From Liopterus haemorrhoidalis (taxonomy: Eukaryota; Arthropoda; Insecta; Coleoptera; Dytiscidae): 64,000 bases of DNA. The position numbers and the translations under genes are program-made. Below, in pieces: positions 57,696-64,000 of the stretch (the first letter of the stretch is position 1; each line of letters begins with the position of its first letter). The stretch spans positions 28,252,306 to 28,316,305 of the forward strand of contig OZ020616.1 of the NCBI GenBank assembly GCA_963971575.1, read 5' to 3'. The notes beneath the pieces were generated by a model. That model saw nothing but the letters and a program-made list of their open reading frames with translations. It did not search any database and was not told where the DNA came from.

Positions 57696-59695
57696 TTTTA
57701 AATTCTTCAAACTTATTTCTGGATAATAAATAAAGCCATCAGATATTAATATTTTCTGTTTTTATCAAGATAATTCCTTACCGCTTAGTTTATTTAATCA
57801 CTAATGACTTATTTAACAAATTCATCTTTCGAAGCATTATTTTTTGCAAAAATTTGAAATATCTTACGGTTGGATTTTTTGAAATGTTCCAAATTTATTT
57901 CTGGGTATCAAATAAAGCCTTCAGTGATATCTAATAATCTTTGCTTTAATTGTAATAGTTCTCCGCCGCTTGATTCACTCAATCACATCCTGACTTATTT
58001 AAAAAATTCATCTATCGAAGCATTCATTTATGTTAAAATTTGAAATATCTTACGGTTGGATTTTTTTAAATGTTTCGATTTTATTTCTGGGTATTAAATA
58101 AAGTCTTCAGTGATATTTAATATTATTTGCTTTAATTGTAATAGTTCTTCGTCGCTTGATTCACTTCATCATCTCCTGACATATTTAACAAATTCATCTA
58201 GCAAAGCATTCATTAATGTTAAAATTTGAAATATCTTACGGTTAAATTTTTTTAAATGTTTCAAATTTATTTCTGGGTATTAAATAAAGCCTTCAGTGAT
58301 ATTTAATATTCTTTGCTTTAATTCAAAAAGTTCTTCGCCGCTTGATTCACTTAATCACCTCCTGATATATTGAACAAATTCATCTACCAAAGCATTCATT
58401 AATGTTAAAATTTGGAAATATCTTTCTGGTGGATTTTTTGAAATGTTTCAAATTTATTTCTGGGTATTAAATAAAGCCTTCAGTGATATCTAATAATCTT
58501 TGCTTTAATTGTAATAGTTCTTCGCCGCTTGATTCACTGAATTACATCCTGACTTATTTAACAAATTCATCTATCGAAGCATTCATTTATGTTAAAATTG
58601 GAAATATCTTACGCTTGGATTTTTTGAAATGTTTCAAATTTATTTCTGGGTATTAAATAAAGGTGTTTAGTGATATTTAATATTATTTGATGTAAATGTA
58701 ATAGTTCTTCGCCGCTTGATTTTCTCAGTCACATCCAGACTTATTTAACAAATTCATCTACCAAAGCATTCAATAATGTTAAAATTTGAAATATCTTACG
58801 GTTAAGTTTTTTTAAATGTTTCAAATTTATTTCTGGGTATTAAATAAAGCCTTCAGTAATATTTAATATCCTTTGCTTTAATTGTAATAGTTCTTCGCCG
58901 CTTGATTCACTTAATCATCTCCTGACATATTTAACAAATTCATGTACTAAAGCATTCATTTGTGTTAAAATTTCAAATATCTTACGGGTGGATTTTTTTA
59001 AATGTTTCAAATTTATTTTTGGGTATTAAATAAAGCCTTTAGTGATATTTAATATTCTTTGATGTAATTGTAAAAGTTTTTCGCCGTTTCATTCACTTAA
59101 TCACATCGTGCCTTATTTAATAAATTTATCTATCAAAGCATTCATTAATGTTAAAATTTAAACAATCTTACGTATTTTAAGGGTGAATTTTTTTAAATGT
59201 TTCAAATTTATTTCTGGGTATTAAATAAAGTTTTCAGTGATATTTAATATTCTTCAATTTAATTGTAATAGTTCTTCGCCGCTTGATTCACTTAATCACA
59301 TCTTGACTTATTTAACAAATTCATCTATCGAAGCATTCATTTATGTTAAAATTTGAAATATCTAACGGGTGGATTTTTTTAAATGTGTCAAAATTTATTT
59401 CTGGGTATTAAATATAGCCTTCAGTGATATTTAATATTCGTTGTTTTAATTGTAATAGATCTTTGTCGCTTGATTCACTTAGTCATATCATGACTTATTT
59501 AACAAATTAATCTATCGAAGCATTCATTAATGTTAAGATTTGAAATATCTTATGGGTGAATTTTTTTAAATGTGTCAAATTTATTTTTGGGTATTAAATA
59601 AAGGCTTCAGTGATATTTAATATTCTTTGTTTTAATTGTAATAGTTCGCCGCCGCTTGATTCACTTAATCACATCCTGACTTATTTAACAAAATC
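57696..59695. repeat. 186-bp satellite family, about 10-11 copies
   Basis: The marker ctgggtattaaataaag occurs at 57901, 58087, 58273, 58460, 58646, 58833, 59020, 59214, 59401 and 59587, steps of 186-187 bp (one of 194). Each unit also has ttcttcgccgcttgattcac and aaatatcttacggttggat. Copies differ from each other at many positions. Confidence 0.95.
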
Positions 59696-62600
59696 ATCTA
59701 TATCTACATTGCATATGTAAGTTAGTCATGTAACGTAGTATTTATTTATGTATAACTTTAAAATCTCTTACGTGTTAAGTTATTCGGTATTTTTCAAACT
59801 TTTTAAGAGTTAAAAATAAAGTCTTCAATGATATGAAATAATGTTTGTTAATTATTAAATTAATACATTGCCGCACATTTCATTTTATCACTACATGACA
59901 AATATGTAAGTAAGCCATGTTACGTAGTATTTATTTATGTATAACTTTAAAATCTCTTAGGTGTAAAGTTATTGGGTATCCTTCAAACTTTTTAAGCATT
60001 TAAAGTAAAGTCTTCAATGATATGAAATAATGTTTGTTAATTATTAAATTAATTAATTGCCGCACATATCATTTTATCATTACATGACATATATGTAAGT
60101 TAGCCATGTTACGTAGTATTTATTTATGTATAACTTTAAAATCTCTTACGTGTTAAGTTATTCGGTATCCTTCAAATTTTTTAAGCATTTAAAATAAAGT
60201 CCTCAATGATATGATATAATGTTTGTTAATTAATAAATTAATTTATTGCCGCACACTCCATTTTATCACTACATGACAAATATGTAAGCTAGCCATGTTA
60301 TGTAGTATTTATTAATGTATAACTTTAAAATCTTTTTTGTGTAAAGTTATTCGGTATCCTTCCAATTTTTAAGAGTTTGAAATAAAGTCTTCAATGATAT
60401 GAAATAATGTATTTTAGTTATTAAATTAAATAATTGCCGCACCCTCTTTTTATCACTACATGACAAATATGTATGTTAGCCATGTAACGTGGTAGTTATT
60501 TATGTATAACTTTAAAATCTTTTACGTGTAAAGTTATTCGACATCCTTCAAACTTTTTAAGAGTTTTAAATAAAGTCTTCAATGATATGAAATAATGTTT
60601 GTTAATTATTAAATTAATTAATTGCCGCACACTCCATTTTATCATTACATGACAAATATGTAAGTTTGTCATGTTACGTAGTATTTATTTATGTATAACT
60701 TTAAAATCTCTTACGTGTAAAGTTATTCGGTATCAATCAAACTTTTTAAGCATTTAAAATAAAGTCTTCAATGATATGAAATAATGTTTGTTAATTATTA
60801 AATTAATTAATTGCCGTACACTCCATTTTATCATTACATGACAAATATGTATGTTTTTAATGTTACGTAGTATTTATTTATGTATAACTTTAAAATCTCT
60901 TACGTGTAAAGTTATTCGGTATCATTCAAACTTTTTAAGCATTTAAAATAAAGTCTTCAATGATATGAAATATTGTTTGTTAATTATTAAATTAATTAAT
61001 TGCCGCACACTCCATTTTATCACTACATGACAAATATGTAAGTTAGCCATGTTACGTAGTATTTATTTATGTATAACTTTAAAATCTTTTACGTGTAAAG
61101 TTATTCGACATTCTTCAAACTTTTTAAGAGTTTAAAATAAAGTCTTATATTGATATGAAATAATGTCTGTTAATTATTAAATTAATTAGTTGCCGCACAC
61201 TCCATTTTATCACTACATGACAAATATGTAAGTTAGCCATGTTACGTAGTATTTATTTATGTATAACTTTAAAATCTCTTACGTGTAAAGTTATTCGATA
61301 TCCTTCAAATATTTAAGATTTTAAAATAAAGTCTTCAATGATATGAAATAATGTTTGTTAATTATTAAATTAATTTATTGCCGCACACTTCATTTTATCA
61401 CTACATGACAAATATGTAAGTTAGCCATGTTACGTAGTATTTATTTATGTATAACTTTAAAATCTTTTACGTGTAAAGTTATTCGACATTCTTCAAACTT
61501 TTTAAGAGTTTAAAATAAAGTCTTTAATGATATGAAATAATGTCTGTTAATTATTAAATTAATTAATTGCCACACACTTCATTTTATCACTACATGACAA
61601 ATATGTAAGTTAGCCATGTTACGTAGTATTTATTTATGTATAACTTTAAAATCTTTTACGTGTAAAGTTATTCGACATTCTTCAAACTTTTTAAGAGTTT
61701 AAAATAAAGTCTTTAATGATATGAAATAATGTTTGTTAATTATTAAATTAATTAATTGCCACACACTTCATTTTATCACTACATGACAAATATGTAAGTT
61801 AGCCATGTTACGTAGTATTTATTTATGTATAACTTTAAAATCTCTTACGTATAAAGTTATTCGATATCCTTCAAATTTTTAAGAGTTTAAAATAAAGTCT
61901 TCAATGATATGAAATAATGTTTGTTAAGTATTAAATTAATTAATTGCCGCACACTTCATTTTATCACTACATGACAAATATGTAAGTTAGCCATGTTACG
62001 TAGTATTTATTTATGTATAACTTTAAAATCTCTTACGTATAAAGTTATTCGATATCCTTCAAATTTTTAAGAGTTTAAAATAAAGTCTTCAATGATATGA
62101 AATAATGTTTGTTAAGTATTAAATTAATTAATTGCCGCACACTTCATTTTATCACTACATGACAAATATGTATGTTAGCCATGTAACGTGGTAGTTATTT
62201 ATGCATAACTTTAAAATCTTTTACGTGTAAAGTTATTCGATATCCTTCCAACTTTTTAAGAGTTTAAAATAAAGTCTTCAATGATATGAAATAATGTTTG
62301 TTAATTATTAAATTAATTAATTGCCGCACACTCTTTTTATCACTACATGACAAATATGTATGTTAGCCATGTAACGTGGTAGTTATTTATGCATAACTTT
62401 AAAATCTTTTACGTGTAAAGTTATTCGACATCCTTCCAACTTTTTAAGAGTTTAAAATAAAGTCTTCAATGATATGAAATAATGTTTGTTAATTATTAAA
62501 TTAATTAATTGCCGCACACTCTTTTTATCACTACATGACAAATATGTATGTTAGCCATGTAACGTGGTAGTTATTTATGCATAACTTTAAAATCTTTTAC

Positions 62601-64000
62601 GTGTAAAGTTATTCGACATCCTTCCAACTTTTTAAGAGTTTAAAATAAAGTCTTTAATGATATGAAATAATGTTTGTTAATTATTAAATTAATTAATTGC
62701 CGCACACTTCATTTTATCACTACATGACAAATATGTAAGTTAGCCATGTTACGTAGTATTTATTTATGTATAACTTTAAAATCTCTTACGTGTAAAGTTA
62801 TACGATATCCTTCAAATTTTTAAGAGTTTAAAATAAAGTCTTCAATGATATGAAATAATGTTTTTTAATTATTGAATTAAATAATTGCCGCACACTCTTT
62901 TTATCACTACATGACAAATATGTATGTTAGCCATGTAACGTGGTAGTTATTTATGCATAACTTTAAAATCTTTTACGTGTAAAGTTATTCGAAATCCTTC
63001 CAAATTTTTAAGAGTTTAAAATAAAGTCTTCAATGATATGAAATAATGTTTTTTAATTAATAAATTAATTAATTGCCGCACACTTCATTTTATCACTACA
63101 TGACAAATATGTATGTTAGCCATGTAACGTGGTAGTTATTTATGCATAACTTTAAAATCTTTTACGTGTAAAGTTATTCGACATCCTTCAAAGTTTTTAA
63201 GAGTTTAAAATAAAGTCTTCAATGATATGAAATAATGTTTGTTAATTATTAAATTAATTAATTGCCGCACACTTCATTTTATCACTACATGACAAATATG
63301 TATGTTAGCCATGTAACGTGGTAGTTATTTATGCATAACTTTAAAATCTTTTACGTGTAAAGTTATTCGACATCCTTCCAAATTTTTAAGAGTTTAAAAT
63401 AAAGTCTTCAATGATATGAAATAATGTTTTTTAATTATTAAATTAATTAATTGCCGCACACTTCATTTTATCACTACATGACAAATATGTATGTTAGCCA
63501 TGTAACGTGGTAGTTATTTATGCATAACTTTAAAATCTTTTACGTGTAAAGTTATTCGACATCCTTCCAAATTTTTAAGAGTTTAAAATAAAGTCTTCAA
63601 TGATATGAAATAATGTTTTTTAATTAATAAATTAATTAATTGCCGCACACTTCATTTTATCACTACATGACAAATATGTATGTTAGCCATGTAACGTGGT
63701 AGTTATTTATGCATAACTTTAAAATCTTTTACGTGTAAAGTTATTCGACATCCTTCAAAGTTTTTAAGAGTTTAAAATAAAGTCTTCAATGATATGAAAT
63801 AATGTTTGTTAATTATTAAATTAATTAATTGCCGCACACTTCATTTTATCACTACATGACAAATATGTATGTTAGCCATGTAACGTGGTAGTTATTTATG
63901 CATAACTTTAAAATCTTTTACGTGTAAAGTTATTCGACATCCTTCCAAATTTTTAAGAGTTTAAAATAAAGTCTTCAATGATATGAAATAATGTTTTTTA
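59696..64000. repeat. 189-bp satellite family, about 23 copies, continues past the window
   Basis: The marker acgtagtatttatttatg (or acgtggtagttatttatg) occurs at 59733, 59922, 60111, 60300 and so on to 63883, steps of 187-190 bp. Units share ataaagtcttcaatgatatg and attgccgcacacttcatt. They align with the 186-bp family through the ataaag-cttca-tgatat and gccgc-ttca-tt-atca blocks, so the two families are homologous. Homogeneity rises to the right. Confidence 0.97.

Overview
This is an AT-rich eukaryotic window, almost certainly from an insect. Evidence: mariner remnants with TA target sites, hAT elements with 8-bp duplications, PIF/Harbinger-like elements with TTA duplications, non-LTR retrotransposons, GTCT/GACG-microsatellite interspersed repeats of Helitron/HINE type, and long AT-rich satellites. 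I cannot name the species. I see no convincing intact host gene in 64 kb; every recognisable coding segment belongs to a transposable element and nearly all are broken. A few small unrecognised ORFs are listed with low confidence.

Layout. 1-8.8 kb: a mariner copy (53-1100), a second mariner relic (about 1150-1428, minus), then a four-deep nest. A hAT-like element on the minus strand was hit by a full-length 5.1-kb LINE (1573-6708, 13-bp target duplication) and by a second hAT element (6981-8305), which itself received a sister copy of the first hAT in the opposite orientation (7174-8190). 8.8-19.2 kb: mostly unassigned AT-rich DNA with a LINE 3' relic, two minisatellites (50-bp and 33-bp periods), a TA-flanked MITE, two copies of a GACG/GACA microsatellite repeat and a hAT transposase C-terminal relic. 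19.8-23.2 kb: a Helitron/HINE-like repeat interrupted by a hAT element that carries a tRNA-derived SINE, followed by a fuller HINE-like copy. 23.5-30.9 kb: a third mariner, a MITE-in-MITE-in-MITE nest, two more hAT-like elements, a SINE candidate and an RTE-like LINE tail. 30.9-34.5 kb: mostly unassigned, with a LINE relic.

34.6-37.6 kb: a 3.0-kb PIF/Harbinger-like element with imperfect terminal repeats, TTA duplications and a relic of a MADF/Myb-like accessory gene, whose interior is replaced by about 25 copies of a 93-bp tandem repeat. 38-51 kb: hAT remnants, a 136-bp MITE, many HINE-like copies of different ages (two of them a 1-kb inverted pair at 45.1-47.6 kb), a fourth mariner and an RTE-like LINE relic. 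52.0-54.5 kb: tandem 1.0 and 1.36-kb units, each headed by a GC-rich hairpin whose two stems change in a compensatory way between copies. 55.8-64.0 kb: a satellite array that grades from highly degenerate monomers through a 186-bp family to a homogeneous 189-bp family with a three-monomer higher-order repeat at the right edge. The array runs off the window.

The parts do not form a pathway. The window reads as heterochromatin-like DNA whose history is recorded by insertion order, target duplications and repeat homogenisation.
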